From positions 62,001 to 126,000 of the forward strand of contig JAGNLW010000005.1 in NCBI GenBank assembly GCA_017999365.1: a stretch of DNA of 64,000 nt, written 5' to 3'. This DNA comes from Candidatus Aminicenantota bacterium (lineage in GTDB: Bacteria; Acidobacteriota; Aminicenantia; Aminicenantales; Saccharicenantaceae). Of this stretch, positions 6,911 through 16,162 are shown one piece after another; within the stretch, counting starts at the first letter, position 1; each line of letters begins with the position of its first letter. The notes beneath the pieces are model-generated. The model searched no databases and was not told the DNA's origin. It saw nothing but the letters and a program-made list of their open reading frames with translations. Both the position numbers and the translations under genes were made by a program.

Positions 6911-8692
6911 ATGACCGAGACGACCTTCACCGTGACCATCCTCCCCGACCGGACCAAGGTCAGGGCCCGGGCCGGCGAGGTCCTGGCCGATGTCCTGGCC
7001 CGGGCCGGGATCGCGCTCGGTCTTTACTGCCACAAGCGGGGCATCTGCGGCAAGTGCGCCGTACGCATCCTGGCCGGCCCCCTCCCCTTCCCGGACGCCC
7101 TCGAGGCCTCTCTCCTCGAGAGCCGCGGCCTGGGGCCAGACCACCGCCTGGCCTGCCTCTACACCGTCGCGAGCGATCTCGTCGTCGAGATCCTGCCCGG
7201 TTCGCGGCTCGAGACGGTCCCCGTCCTCGAGGAAGGGCTGCCTTCGGCCACTTTCGTCGACCCGGCCGTGAGGAAGCTCCCTCTCGTCCTGGAAAAACCC
7301 TCCCTCTACGCCCCGGCGGCGGCGGCCGACTCCCTGCGGGCCGCCCTGCGGACGCCGGACCTCGTCCTGCCGCTCCCCGCCCTGGCCAAGCTCGGCGGCC
7401 AGAGCCTCGCGCCGGCGCGCCGGTTCACCGCCGTCCTCTACGAGGACCGCGAGGTTCTCGACTTCGAGCCCGAGGACTCGTCCGGGGAGGCCTACGGCCT
7501 GGCCGTCGATCTGGGCACGACCACGGTCGCGGCCGAGCTGGTCGACCTGCGCACGGGCCGGACCGTCGACCGGGCCGCGGCCGTCAACGCCCAGGCCTCC
7601 TACGGCGCCGACGTCGTCTCCCGGATCACGTTCGCGTTCGAGAATCCCGACAACCTCCGGCGCCTGAGGCAAGCCGCCGTCCATCTCATCAACGACATGG
7701 CCGCCTCGATGTGCCGGCGGGGAGGCGTGCCGCGCCACCGCGTCTACGACGCCGTCGTGGCCGGCAACACGGCCATGAACCACATCCTCTGCGGCGTGCC
7801 CGTCGACTCGCTGGCCCTGGCCCCGTTCCACGCCGTCTTCTCGGCCCTGCCCGCGCAGAGCGCCGCCGACCTCGGGTTCAGCTTCCACCCCCAGGCCCGG
7901 CTCTACGCCGTCCCCAACATCAAGAGCTTCGTCGGCGGCGACATCACGGCCGGGCTGTTGGCCACGGACTTCGCCGCGGCCGCCGGGACGGAGTTGTTCG
8001 TCGACCTCGGCACCAACGGCGAGATCGTCCTCAAGAAGGGGGCCGAGTTCGTGGCCACCTCGACGGCCGCCGGGCCGGCCTTCGAGGGCATGAACATCAG
8101 CTGCGGCATGCTGGCCGTCCCCGGGGCCGTCCGCAGGGCCGAATGGGCCGACGGCTTCAAGCTGGGCACGGTCGAGGACCTGCCGCCCCAGGGCATCTGC
8201 GGCACGGGCCTGGTCGACGTCCTGGCCGTCTCCCTGGCCCGCGGTCTCCTCGGCAAGGACGGCCGCATCGCCGGGACCGAGAAACGGATCCGGCTGACCG
8301 AACGGCTGGCCCTGACCCAGCAGGACGTCCGGGACGTCCAGCTGGCCGTGGCCGCCGTCCGGACCGGCGTCCGGCTCATGCTCCGCGAGTTCCGCCTGGA
8401 GGCGGGCGACCTCGCCCGGGTCATCGTCGCCGGGGCCTTCGGCAGCTCCCTCGACGTCGCCAACGCCGTCGCCATCGGGCTCCTCCCCGACGTCCCGGCC
8501 GAGCGCATCGCCTTCGTCGGCAACGCTTCGCTCGCCGGGGCCCGGCTCCTTCTGCTGTCCCGGCCGGCCCGGGCCGCGGCCGAGGCCCTGGCCGCCCGGA
8601 TCTCGCACGTCTCCCTGGCCACGAGGCCCGATTTCCAGGACGAGTTCGTCCGGGCCCTCGAATTCGGCCGCTACCCGGAGGCCTCGACATGA
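6911..8692 (+). CDS. RACo-type reductive activator of corrinoid proteins
   Basis: This 593-aa protein begins with a plant-type 2Fe-2S ferredoxin domain (residues 1-90; cysteines in YCHKRGICGKCAV and RLACLY). A linker follows, then an ASKHA actin-like ATPase domain starting at GLAVDLGTTTVAAELVDL (about 197), with VDLGTNGEI and ISCGMLAVPGA as later nucleotide-site segments. This order is that of RACo and related activators, which use ATP and a low-potential electron to return inactive Co(II) corrinoid to Co(I). It is not RamA, which instead has C-terminal 4Fe-4S clusters. The stop overlaps the next start (ATGA), and the substrate corrinoid protein is encoded two genes downstream. Confidence 0.88.
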   Translation: MTETTFTVTILPDRTKVRARAGEVLADVLARAGIALGLYCHKRGICGKCAVRILAGPLPFPDALEASLLESRGLGPDHRLACLYTVASDLVVEILPGSRLETVPVLEEGLPSATFVDPAVRKLPLVLEKPSLYAPAAAADSLRAALRTPDLVLPLPALAKLGGQSLAPARRFTAVLYEDREVLDFEPEDSSGEAYGLAVDLGTTTVAAELVDLRTGRTVDRAAAVNAQASYGADVVSRITFAFENPDNLRRLRQAAVHLINDMAASMCRRGGVPRHRVYDAVVAGNTAMNHILCGVPVDSLALAPFHAVFSALPAQSAADLGFSFHPQARLYAVPNIKSFVGGDITAGLLATDFAAAAGTELFVDLGTNGEIVLKKGAEFVATSTAAGPAFEGMNISCGMLAVPGAVRRAEWADGFKLGTVEDLPPQGICGTGLVDVLAVSLARGLLGKDGRIAGTEKRIRLTERLALTQQDVRDVQLAVAAVRTGVRLMLREFRLEAGDLARVIVAGAFGSSLDVANAVAIGLLPDVPAERIAFVGNASLAGARLLLLSRPARAAAEALAARISHVSLATRPDFQDEFVRALEFGRYPEAST

Positions 8693-9579
8693 GCCACCCT
8701 CTTTTCGACCTGGCGGCGGCCCGGACCGTGCTCTTCGACGGCGCCCTGGGCACCGAGCTCATGGCCCGCGGCCTGCCCCGGGGCGGCGTGCCCGAGCTGT
8801 GGAACGTCGAGCGCCCCGAAGCCGTTCGGGAGGTCCACGCCGCCTACTTCGAGGCCGGCGGGGACGCCGTTTCGACCAACAGCTTCGGGGCCTCGCCCGT
8901 CAAGCTGGCCGCCCACGGCCTCGAAGCGCGAGCCCGCGAGCTCAACCGGGCCGCGGCCCTTCTGGCCCGGGAGTCGGCGCCGTCCGGCCGGTTCGTGGCC
9001 GGCAGCGTCGGGCCGACCGGCAAGTTCCTCAAACCGCAGGGGACGCTCGAGGAAGCCGACCTCGCGGCCGCCTTCGCCGAACAGGCCCGCGGGCTGGTCG
9101 AAGGGGGCGTCGACGTCTTCATCGTCGAGACCCAATACGACCTGCGGGAAGCGCTGGCCGCCCTGCGCGGGATCCAGAGCGTCTCCGACAGGCCCGTCCT
9201 TGTGACCATGACCTTCGGCGCCTTCCCCCGCGGCTTCTTCACCATCATGGGCGACGAGGCGGCCAAGGCCGCCGCCGCCCTCGATCGGGCCGGCGCGGCC
9301 GCCGTCGGTGCCAACTGCACCCTGGCCGCCGACCAGATGGCCGCCTGCGTCCGGGCCCTCGCCGGGGGGACGTCCCTGCCGCTGGTCGCCCAAGCCAACG
9401 CCGGCCAGCCCGTGGCCCTGCCGGACGGCACCGTGGCCTATTCCCAGACCCTCGAGGACTACATCGCCCACGTCCCGGCCATCGTCGCGGCCGGCGCCCG
9501 ATTCGTCGGCGGCTGCTGCGGGACGACCCCATCCTTCATCCGGGCCATGGCCCGGACCCTGCGCAAGGAGGCCCCATGA
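8689..9579 (+). CDS. Homocysteine S-methyltransferase (stand-alone MetH N-terminal-like domain)
   Basis: This 296-aa TIM-barrel enzyme matches the homocysteine-binding domain of MetH, BHMT and MmuM: FDGALGTELMARGL at the N-terminus, ISTNSFG-like VSTNSFGASP, and the zinc ligands GANC (about residue 206) and GGCCGTTP (about 272-273). It should activate homocysteine as a zinc thiolate and accept a methyl group. With no folate or B12 domains of its own, and with a free corrinoid protein encoded directly after it (ATGA overlap), the likely donor is that methyl-corrinoid protein. The product would be methionine. The alternative is direct use of S-methylmethionine or betaine. Confidence 0.85.
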   Translation: MSHPLFDLAAARTVLFDGALGTELMARGLPRGGVPELWNVERPEAVREVHAAYFEAGGDAVSTNSFGASPVKLAAHGLEARARELNRAAALLARESAPSGRFVAGSVGPTGKFLKPQGTLEEADLAAAFAEQARGLVEGGVDVFIVETQYDLREALAALRGIQSVSDRPVLVTMTFGAFPRGFFTIMGDEAAKAAAALDRAGAAAVGANCTLAADQMAACVRALAGGTSLPLVAQANAGQPVALPDGTVAYSQTLEDYIAHVPAIVAAGARFVGGCCGTTPSFIRAMARTLRKEAP

Positions 9580-10229
9580 CCCATCCCGACCTGTACGCGA
9601 AGATGAACGAGGCCATCGTGGCCGGCGACCGGGAAGCCGCGGCGGCCCTGGCCGCCGAGGCCGTCAGGTCAGGCTTGGACCCGGCCGAGGTCGTCGAACA
9701 AGGCTACGTCCCCGGCATCCGGAAGGTCGGCGAGCTCTGGGAACAGGGCGAGTACTTCCTGCCCGAGCTCATCTCCAGCGCCGAGGCCATGAAGGCGGCC
9801 ATGGCCGTCCTCGAGCCCGAGTTCGAGCGCCGGCACATCGGCGCCCGCATGGGCGGCAAGGTCGTCATCGGCACGGTCGAGGGCGACATCCACGACATCG
9901 GCAAGAACCTCGTCGCCTCCATGCTCCAGGCCGGCGGCTTCGAGGTCTTCGACCTCGGGGCCGACGTCAAGTTGGAGCGGTTCGTCGACAAGGCCGAGGA
10001 GGTCGGCGCGGGGCTCATCTGCCTGTCGGCCCTGCTGACGACGACCATGACCAACCAGCGCCGGCTCATCGGCCTGCTCCAGGAGCGGGGCCTGCGCGGC
10101 AAGTACAAGGTCCTGGTGGGCGGGGCGCCGGCCAGCCGGCGTTGGGCCGAGGAGATCGGCGCCGACGGCTACGCCGAGAACGCCGTGGCCGCCGTCCGGC
10201 AAGCCAAGGCCCTGGCCGGACGGCCCTGA
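9576..10229 (+). CDS. Cobalamin-binding methyl-carrier corrinoid protein
   Basis: This 217-aa MtaC/MttC/MtgC-like protein has an N-terminal four-helix cap domain (residues 1-85, PGIRKVGELWEQGEYFLPEL) and a B12-binding Rossmann domain. The latter carries the lower-axial-ligand motif DIHDIGKN (about residue 105) and later SALLTTTM and VGGAP. It would carry a methyl group between a substrate:corrinoid methyltransferase and an acceptor enzyme. The genes on either side encode just these partners: MttB family downstream, homocysteine methyltransferase and the RACo activator upstream. The start overlaps the previous stop. Confidence 0.92.
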   Translation: MTHPDLYAKMNEAIVAGDREAAAALAAEAVRSGLDPAEVVEQGYVPGIRKVGELWEQGEYFLPELISSAEAMKAAMAVLEPEFERRHIGARMGGKVVIGTVEGDIHDIGKNLVASMLQAGGFEVFDLGADVKLERFVDKAEEVGAGLICLSALLTTTMTNQRRLIGLLQERGLRGKYKVLVGGAPASRRWAEEIGADGYAENAVAAVRQAKALAGRP

Positions 10230-10241
10230 GGAGGCATCGAC

Positions 10242-11708
10242 ATGTTCGCAGCGAAAAGACCCCGGATCGAGCTCCTCGAGGACGCCTTCGCCGGCAAGAT
10301 CGTCGACGAGGCCCTGACGCTCCTCGAGCGCCACGGCGTCCTGGTCGAGAACGCCGAGGCCCTCCGCCTCCTCGGGGAGGCCGGAGCGGCCGTCGACGCC
10401 GCGGCCCAGCGGGCCCGGCTCCCCCGCAAGCTCGTCGAGGACGCCCTGGCCTCGACCCCGGCCACGATCGCCCTCTACGACCGGACGGGCGGCCGGGCCT
10501 TCGCTGTCGGCGGCGACGAGGTCCATTTCGATCCCGGCTCGGCCGCGGTGACCATGCTCGACCACGCGACCCAGGAAGAACGCAAGGCCACGACGAGGGA
10601 TCTGGCCGATCTCTACAAGCTCGTCGAGACGCTCGACCACCTCCATTTCCAGAGCACGGCCCTCATCGCCTCGGACGTCCCGGCCGCCGTCTCGGACGCC
10701 TACCGCCTCTATCTCGGCCTGACCCTGTCGGAGAAGCCCTTCGTAACGGGGACCTTCCGGGTCGAGGGCTTCGCGCCGATGCGCGACCTCCTGGCCGCCG
10801 TGCGCGGCGGCGAGCGCGAGCTCGGCTGCCGGCCCCTGGCCATCTTCGACGCCTGCCCCTCCCCTCCCCTGAAGTGGAGCCGTCTGACGGCCCAGAGCCT
10901 GGTCGACGCCGCCCGGGCCGGACTGCCTTCGGAGCTCATCTCCATGGGCATGACCGGCGCCACTTCGCCGGCCACCGTCGCCGGGACCCTGGTCCAGCAC
11001 ACGGCCGAGAACCTCAGCGGCCTGGCCATCTGCCAGGCGGCCCGGCCGGGCGCGCCGGTCATCTTCGGCGGCTCGCCCTCGAGCTTCGACATGCGCAAGG
11101 GCACCACGCCGATGGGGGCGGTGGAGACCATGATGATCGACGCCGCCTACGCCCAGATCGGCAAGCGGCTGAACCTGCCCACCCACGCCTACATGGCCCT
11201 CAGCGACGCCAAGGTCAACGACCCTCAGGCCGGCTTCGAGACGGCCCTGGGCGCGGTCCTGGCCGCGCTGGCCGGGGTCAACGTCGTTTCGGGCCCCGGC
11301 ATGCTCGACTACGAGAGCTGCCAGAGCCTCGAGAAGCTGGTCATCGACGACGGCATCTGCGCCATGATCTACCGCCTGCTCGACGGCATCGCCCAGCGGG
11401 ACGAGCCCGTGGCCCTGGGGCTGTTCGAAGGCTTCCGGGAGGGCCAGTCCTTCCTGACGACGGCGCACACCCGGCAGTGGTACCGCAAGGAGCACCTCGG
11501 GCCGGGGTTGGCCGACCGGGACCCCTACGACGCCTGGGTCGCCGCCGGGCGGACGACGATCGTCGACAAGGCCCGCGCGGACGTCGGGAAGCGTCTGGCC
11601 AAGTACGCGGCGCCGCCCCTCGACGAGGGGGTCCGCAGGGAGCTCGACGCGATCATGGCCGCGTACGCGAGAGCGGCCGGCGTGGACCTGACCCTGCCCC
11701 GTCCGTAG
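10242..11708 (+). CDS. MttB-family methyltransferase lacking pyrrolysine
   Basis: This 488-aa member of the trimethylamine methyltransferase superfamily reads through without any in-frame amber codon, so it belongs to the large non-pyrrolysine group. Characterised members of that group demethylate quaternary amines (MtgB on glycine betaine, MtpB on proline betaine, MtcB on carnitine). Family segments include FDPGSAAVTMLD, GSPSSFDMRKGTTPMGAVET and ALSDAKVNDPQAGFETALG. It should transfer a methyl group to the corrinoid protein encoded 12 nt upstream. The substrate is not predictable here. The gene closes a co-directional run from 5430, and the next gene converges on it. Confidence 0.88.
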   Translation: MFAAKRPRIELLEDAFAGKIVDEALTLLERHGVLVENAEALRLLGEAGAAVDAAAQRARLPRKLVEDALASTPATIALYDRTGGRAFAVGGDEVHFDPGSAAVTMLDHATQEERKATTRDLADLYKLVETLDHLHFQSTALIASDVPAAVSDAYRLYLGLTLSEKPFVTGTFRVEGFAPMRDLLAAVRGGERELGCRPLAIFDACPSPPLKWSRLTAQSLVDAARAGLPSELISMGMTGATSPATVAGTLVQHTAENLSGLAICQAARPGAPVIFGGSPSSFDMRKGTTPMGAVETMMIDAAYAQIGKRLNLPTHAYMALSDAKVNDPQAGFETALGAVLAALAGVNVVSGPGMLDYESCQSLEKLVIDDGICAMIYRLLDGIAQRDEPVALGLFEGFREGQSFLTTAHTRQWYRKEHLGPGLADRDPYDAWVAAGRTTIVDKARADVGKRLAKYAAPPLDEGVRRELDAIMAAYARAAGVDLTLPRP

Positions 11709-11712
11709 CCGC

Positions 11713-13113
11713 TCAGTCCAGGTCCCAAACCTCGAGATAATCGGGCAGCTCGACCGTCCAGCCGCGTTCCCTGCGAACCTCGTCCGCGAAACGGCCGGCG
11801 ACTTCGGCGTCCCCGTGGGTGACGAAGAGCCGCTTCGGCGGCGTCTTGTAGCCGTCGAGCCAGCGGCGCAAACCCGACCGGTCGGCGTGGGCCGAGAAGC
11901 CGTTGATCTTGGCCACCTTGGCCCGGACCGGCAGGGTCCTGCCGAGGATGCGGACCTCGGTCCGGCCCTCGAGGATCTGCCGGCCCAGGGTGTCGCGGGC
12001 CTGATAGCCGACGAACAGGACGGTCGATTCCGGCCTGAAGATGTTCTGGGCCAGATGGTGCTTGATGCGGCCGCCCGTGACCATCCCCGAGCCGGCCATG
12101 ATCACGGCCGGGCCCCGGGCCGCGTTGAGCGCTTTGGACTGCTCGGTCGTCCGGACGATGGTCAAACCGGGGAAGCGGAAGGGGTTCCGGCCGGCCTCGA
12201 AGAGCCGGCGGGTCTCGTCGTCGAAGAACTCGCCGTGCCGTTCGAAGGCCTCGGTCACCTCCCGGGCCATGGGGCTGTCGAGGTAGACCGGCACGGCCGG
12301 GATGGCTTGGGCGTGGACCAGCCGGCTGAGATGGTACATCAGGTCCTGGGCCCGCTCGATGGCGAAGGTCGGGATGACGACGTTGCCGCCGGCCGCGGCG
12401 GTCTCCCGGATCACGGCGGCCAGAAGATCGCCGACACGGCCCGGGTCCTCGTGGTCGCGGTCGCCGTAGGTCGACTCCATGACGACGTAGTCGGCCTTCT
12501 CGAACAGGGACGGGTCACGGACGAACGGCATGTCCCGCTGGCCGATGTCGCCGGAGAAGACGATCGTCCGGGACATCCCGTTCTCGCGGACGGCGATCTC
12601 GATCATGGCCGAGCCGAGGATGTGGCCGGCGTCGCGGAAGCGGACCGTGACGCCGGGGGCGACCTCGGCGGGTTCGTCGTAGGCGGTCTCCTCGACGAGG
12701 GGCATGGCGGCCTGGACATCCTCGACGGTATAGAGCGGGACGACGGGATGGTCGACGGTCCGCTTCTCCTTCTCGTGGCGCCGCTTCTTGAAGGCCGCGT
12801 CCTCGACCTGGATCTCGGCCGAGTCCATGAGGGCGATGGACAGGATGTCGGCCGTCGCCTCCGTGGTCAGGATGGTGCCGGCGAAGCCGTCCCGGACGGC
12901 CTTGGGGATGAGCCCCGAATGGTCCAGGTGGGCGTGGGTCAGCAGGATGAAGTCGAGGTCGTCCGGGGCCACGGGCAGGGGGTCCCAGTTCCTGTCGAGG
13001 AAGGGACGCTCCTGGTAGAGGCCGCAGTCGACGAGCATCTTCTTGCCGCCGGCCTCGAGATAGTAGCAGGAGCCCGTCACCTGGCGGGCCGCGCCGAAGA
13101 AAGCCAGTTTCAT
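11713..13113 (-). CDS. Metallo-beta-lactamase/beta-CASP RNA nuclease
   Basis: This 466-aa protein has the MBL zinc motif THAHLDHSG (HxHxDH at residues 60-65), further ligands in DAGHILGSAMIEI and FSGDIGQRD, and the beta-CASP insert with VVIPTFAIERAQDLMYHL. A C-terminal RMMBL segment ends in KINGFSAHADRSGLRRWL and FVTHGD. This is the YSH1/CPSF73-like bacterial group (YhfI/TTHA0252 type), predicted to cut RNA in the cytoplasm. The ATG at 13113 has GAGAGG upstream. A longer frame extends into the neighbouring gene but is only a shadow. It lies last in a minus-strand run, 8 nt after a membrane-protein gene. Confidence 0.88.
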   Translation of the reverse strand: MKLAFFGAARQVTGSCYYLEAGGKKMLVDCGLYQERPFLDRNWDPLPVAPDDLDFILLTHAHLDHSGLIPKAVRDGFAGTILTTEATADILSIALMDSAEIQVEDAAFKKRRHEKEKRTVDHPVVPLYTVEDVQAAMPLVEETAYDEPAEVAPGVTVRFRDAGHILGSAMIEIAVRENGMSRTIVFSGDIGQRDMPFVRDPSLFEKADYVVMESTYGDRDHEDPGRVGDLLAAVIRETAAAGGNVVIPTFAIERAQDLMYHLSRLVHAQAIPAVPVYLDSPMAREVTEAFERHGEFFDDETRRLFEAGRNPFRFPGLTIVRTTEQSKALNAARGPAVIMAGSGMVTGGRIKHHLAQNIFRPESTVLFVGYQARDTLGRQILEGRTEVRILGRTLPVRAKVAKINGFSAHADRSGLRRWLDGYKTPPKRLFVTHGDAEVAGRFADEVRRERGWTVELPDYLEVWDLD

Positions 13114-13121
13114 GTCGCCTC

Positions 13122-13988
13122 TCAGTAGGGGTGGGACCGGTAGTATTCGGCCTGGGCGGCGACGAAGAGCGTCCGGACCCAGAGCCGGAAGACGATGTAG
13201 GCCTGCATGAGGACGATGGCGGCCACGACCGCGCCGGCCGTGGGGCGGCCGAGGGGCCCGAGCAGGACGTAGAAGGCCGCCGTGCCGGCCGCGGTCAGGG
13301 CGACGACGAGGAGATAGAGCGCCCAGGCCCGGAAGAAGCGCTTCCGCAGGAAGGTCAGGGCGTGCCGCAGGGCTTTGAGGACCCGGCGCTCGTCGTCGGC
13401 CACGACGGCGATGCGGGCGTAATCGACGACCATGCGCGCGGCCGAGAGGAGGAGGAGCGTGAGGAGCAGGTGGACGTTGGACAGGATGAGCGGCAGCCAC
13501 TCGGTCGCGGCGCCTTCCTTCAAGGGCTCGAAGGCGGCCGCGACGAGCCGGAGGACGACGCCGAACGCCAGGACGAGGAAGACGGCCGAGACGAGGAAGA
13601 GGCGGACATAGCGCCCGAGGTAGCGGCCGCAGTCCCCGAAGAAGGCCTCGAGCGTGGCCCGGCCCTCCTTGTCGAGCAGGCGGCCGACCACCCCCCCGTT
13701 AAGGAAGATCTGGAGGGCCGCGAAGAGGACCAGGGCGAGCAGCAGTCCGGCCGCCAGGGCCGGCGCCGCCTTCGCGTACCCCAGGGCCGCCTCGCCCAGC
13801 CAGTTGAGGTCGAGCGGGCGGACGTTCGAGCCGAGGAAGGAGTGGCCGAGCTCCGCCTGGACGACGGCCAGGAGGGGGGCCGCGACGGCGGCCGCGAAGG
13901 CGATGTTGACGACGTAGAGGACGGCCACGACGCGGGGCTTGCGGACCGACGTCCCGATGCCGTTGGCGAGGGCTTTCAGGATACCCAT
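13122..13988 (-). CDS. Uncharacterised integral membrane protein
   Basis: This 288-aa hydrophobic protein has about six predicted membrane segments (for example VVAVLYVVNIAFAAAVAAPL, ALAAGLLLALVLFAALQIFL, LFLVSAVFLVLAFGVVLRLV). A basic cytoplasmic loop lies between segments four and five (DDERRVLKALRHALTFLRKRFF). The layout resembles DUF4013/YciC-like permease-fold proteins, but I cannot assign a family. It sits between the M1 peptidase and the nuclease gene with 8-10 nt gaps, so it is probably co-transcribed with both. Confidence 0.75.
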   Translation of the reverse strand: MGILKALANGIGTSVRKPRVVAVLYVVNIAFAAAVAAPLLAVVQAELGHSFLGSNVRPLDLNWLGEAALGYAKAAPALAAGLLLALVLFAALQIFLNGGVVGRLLDKEGRATLEAFFGDCGRYLGRYVRLFLVSAVFLVLAFGVVLRLVAAAFEPLKEGAATEWLPLILSNVHLLLTLLLLSAARMVVDYARIAVVADDERRVLKALRHALTFLRKRFFRAWALYLLVVALTAAGTAAFYVLLGPLGRPTAGAVVAAIVLMQAYIVFRLWVRTLFVAAQAEYYRSHPY

Positions 13989-13998
13989 GGCGGCCTCC

Positions 13999-16137
13999 TC
14001 AGATCCACGACGCCGCGAACTGGAGCAGGTTCTGGAGCGCGAACACGGCCTGGCTCATCAGTTTCACGACATTGCGGCGCAGCCCGTCGACGCCCCGGCT
14101 GTTGTTGGCCGTGTTCTCGTCGATGAGCCAGATCCCGGCGGGATCGACCTGGGCGCTCTCGACCCGGGCCGGCCCGACGAACTCCAGCCGGGCCCAGCGG
14201 GACCGGCCGTCCCAGGTCCGGATTTCCGTCGAGCCGTCCTTGAACCGGACGGCGACCTCGATTTGGGCGTCCCCGCCAAGACGGGCCTCGCCGTAGCGCC
14301 TCAGGACGACCGTCGTCCGGTAGGCCGGCGGGGCGGCTTTCCCGGGCTCCTTGGCCGCGGCCGCTTCGAGTTCGGCGATCTTCCGGTCCGTCATCTCGGT
14401 CCGGGCGCCATCGACGTCGTGGACGCCGCGGGATCGGATCGGGACCTCGACCGAGGAGACCGAGGCGACGCCGTAGTCGAAAGCCTCCGTGCCTTCGAGG
14501 AGGCCGTCGAAGAACCAGGTCAGGTCGCGGCCGGAGACCTCGTTGACGACCGCCACGAAGTCGTCCTTGACGGGGTGCCGGTAGCGGAAGCGCGTGTGGT
14601 AGGTCCGCATGATCCGCGACCAGGCCGGCTCTCCCAGGAGCCGTTCGAGCGTCTCCAGCAGGGTCGAGGCCCGCATGTAGACGTTGGCCCCGTAACTGCC
14701 GCCGTTGTAGAACTTCCAGGACCAGGCCGTGACCGGGTCGTAGCGGACGGTGTTGATGGCCGCCGCCCGGTTGAGCTCGAAGTCGAAGGTCTTGGGCAGG
14801 CGCAGCAGGCGGTCGAGGGACCAGCCCTTGAATTTGAAGGACAGGGCCCCGGGACCGTAGGCCCGGGCCAGGACGCGGCCGGTCGAGTAGGTGTTGAAGC
14901 CCTCGTCGAGCCAGGCGGCTTCGAACTCGTTGTTGGCCACGAGGCCGTACCAGTAGCCGTGGCCGAACTCGTGGACGATGACGCCCTCGGGCGAAAGGAC
15001 GTTCGGGCTGGGCGTGACGCTCGTGCCGGCCGTGAACAGGGTCGGATACTCCATGCCGCCGCTCCCGGTCCGGAAGGGCGGATCGACCATGGTCACGGTC
15101 TCGTAGGGATAGGGCCCGTACCAGAGGCCGTAGTACTTGATGGCCGCCCGCAGGGCTTTGAAGTGGCGTTCGATCTGGGCCTTGTGCTCGGGGGCGATGA
15201 GCAGGATCATGCGGACGTCGGGCAGGCGGACCTCGTCGACCGGCAGTCCGAGCAGGGCCGCGGTCTCGGCGTACTCGGCGGCGGTCACCTCCCGGCCGGC
15301 GACGAAGTCCCGCTCGATCTTGAGATAGCGGGGATCGGCCGTCCAGGCGAAATCGTGGACCATGGCCTGGCGGAAGGTATAGGTCGTCCGCCCCGCGGCC
15401 TCGTCGACGCGGGCTTCGGTCTGTCGGCCCGAGGAGCCGACGACGAACCGGCTGGGCACGGTGAGGTGGACGACGAAATCGGCGAAGTCGGCGTAGAATT
15501 CGGAGTTCTGATGGTAGGCGTGGCAGTTCCAGCCCCGGCCCGCTTCGTAGACCCCCGGCTTGGGGTACCACTGGGCGATGAAGAAGGAGTCCCTGTAGTA
15601 TCCGGACCGGGCCACGGTCCGGGGCACTTTGCTGCGGAACTCGAGCCGCAGCCGGACGCTCTCGCCGGGCCGGACGGGGGCCGGGAACAGGACCCGGGCC
15701 ACGGTCTGGTCGCCGGGGTGCTCGGGCCCGTCGGGCGTGACGTAGTGGAGGCTCGGCTTGAGATCGGTGCCGTCGGCCAGGCGGATGTCCGTGACGTCGA
15801 TCCAGCCCCACTCCCCGTCTTCGGGCGCGGCGCCGCGGCTGAACAGGGACTCGGCGGCGGCCTCGCGCAGGAAAGCGCTGTCCTCGTTCTTGAAGGCGTT
15901 CCAGTAGAGGTGGAAGAGCATGTCGGGCACGGGCTCGGGCGACGTGTTGGTCCAGACGATCTCCTCCTTTCCGAGGAGAGACTTGCCGGCGGCGTCGAGC
16001 TCGACCCAGATTTCGTAGTTCAGACCCGGCGCCGCGGCCGAGGCGGCGGGCGGCGGGTCCTGGGCCGGCCGGGCCGCGGCGGGCAGGACCAACAGGACGG
16101 CCGCGAGCAGGCCGGCCAGGGCGGTGCGTGCGTTCAT
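13999..16137 (-). CDS. Exported M1-family metallopeptidase
   Basis: This 712-aa protein starts at the ATG at 16137 (AGGGGG upstream) with a signal peptide (NARTALAGLLAAVLLVLPAA). The gluzincin site is complete: exopeptidase motif GGMEY (residues 360-364), HEFGH (389-393) and the third zinc ligand Glu412 in WLDEGF, 18 residues after the second His. It resembles the M1 peptidases common in Bacteroidetes and Acidobacteriota, with an N-terminal beta domain and a C-terminal extension. It would release N-terminal residues from peptides outside the cytoplasm, fitting a peptide-using lifestyle. The C-terminal end (VFALQNLLQFAASWI) is hydrophobic. Confidence 0.9.
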   Translation of the reverse strand: MNARTALAGLLAAVLLVLPAAARPAQDPPPAASAAAPGLNYEIWVELDAAGKSLLGKEEIVWTNTSPEPVPDMLFHLYWNAFKNEDSAFLREAAAESLFSRGAAPEDGEWGWIDVTDIRLADGTDLKPSLHYVTPDGPEHPGDQTVARVLFPAPVRPGESVRLRLEFRSKVPRTVARSGYYRDSFFIAQWYPKPGVYEAGRGWNCHAYHQNSEFYADFADFVVHLTVPSRFVVGSSGRQTEARVDEAAGRTTYTFRQAMVHDFAWTADPRYLKIERDFVAGREVTAAEYAETAALLGLPVDEVRLPDVRMILLIAPEHKAQIERHFKALRAAIKYYGLWYGPYPYETVTMVDPPFRTGSGGMEYPTLFTAGTSVTPSPNVLSPEGVIVHEFGHGYWYGLVANNEFEAAWLDEGFNTYSTGRVLARAYGPGALSFKFKGWSLDRLLRLPKTFDFELNRAAAINTVRYDPVTAWSWKFYNGGSYGANVYMRASTLLETLERLLGEPAWSRIMRTYHTRFRYRHPVKDDFVAVVNEVSGRDLTWFFDGLLEGTEAFDYGVASVSSVEVPIRSRGVHDVDGARTEMTDRKIAELEAAAAKEPGKAAPPAYRTTVVLRRYGEARLGGDAQIEVAVRFKDGSTEIRTWDGRSRWARLEFVGPARVESAQVDPAGIWLIDENTANNSRGVDGLRRNVVKLMSQAVFALQNLLQFAASWI

Positions 16138-16162
16138 GAGCGACCCCCTAAACTTTGCCATG

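Noticed and set aside
10242..11708. Possible pyrrolysine (amber read-through) in the MttB-family gene
   Set aside because: The frame is open over the full family length with no internal TAG, so read-through is not needed.
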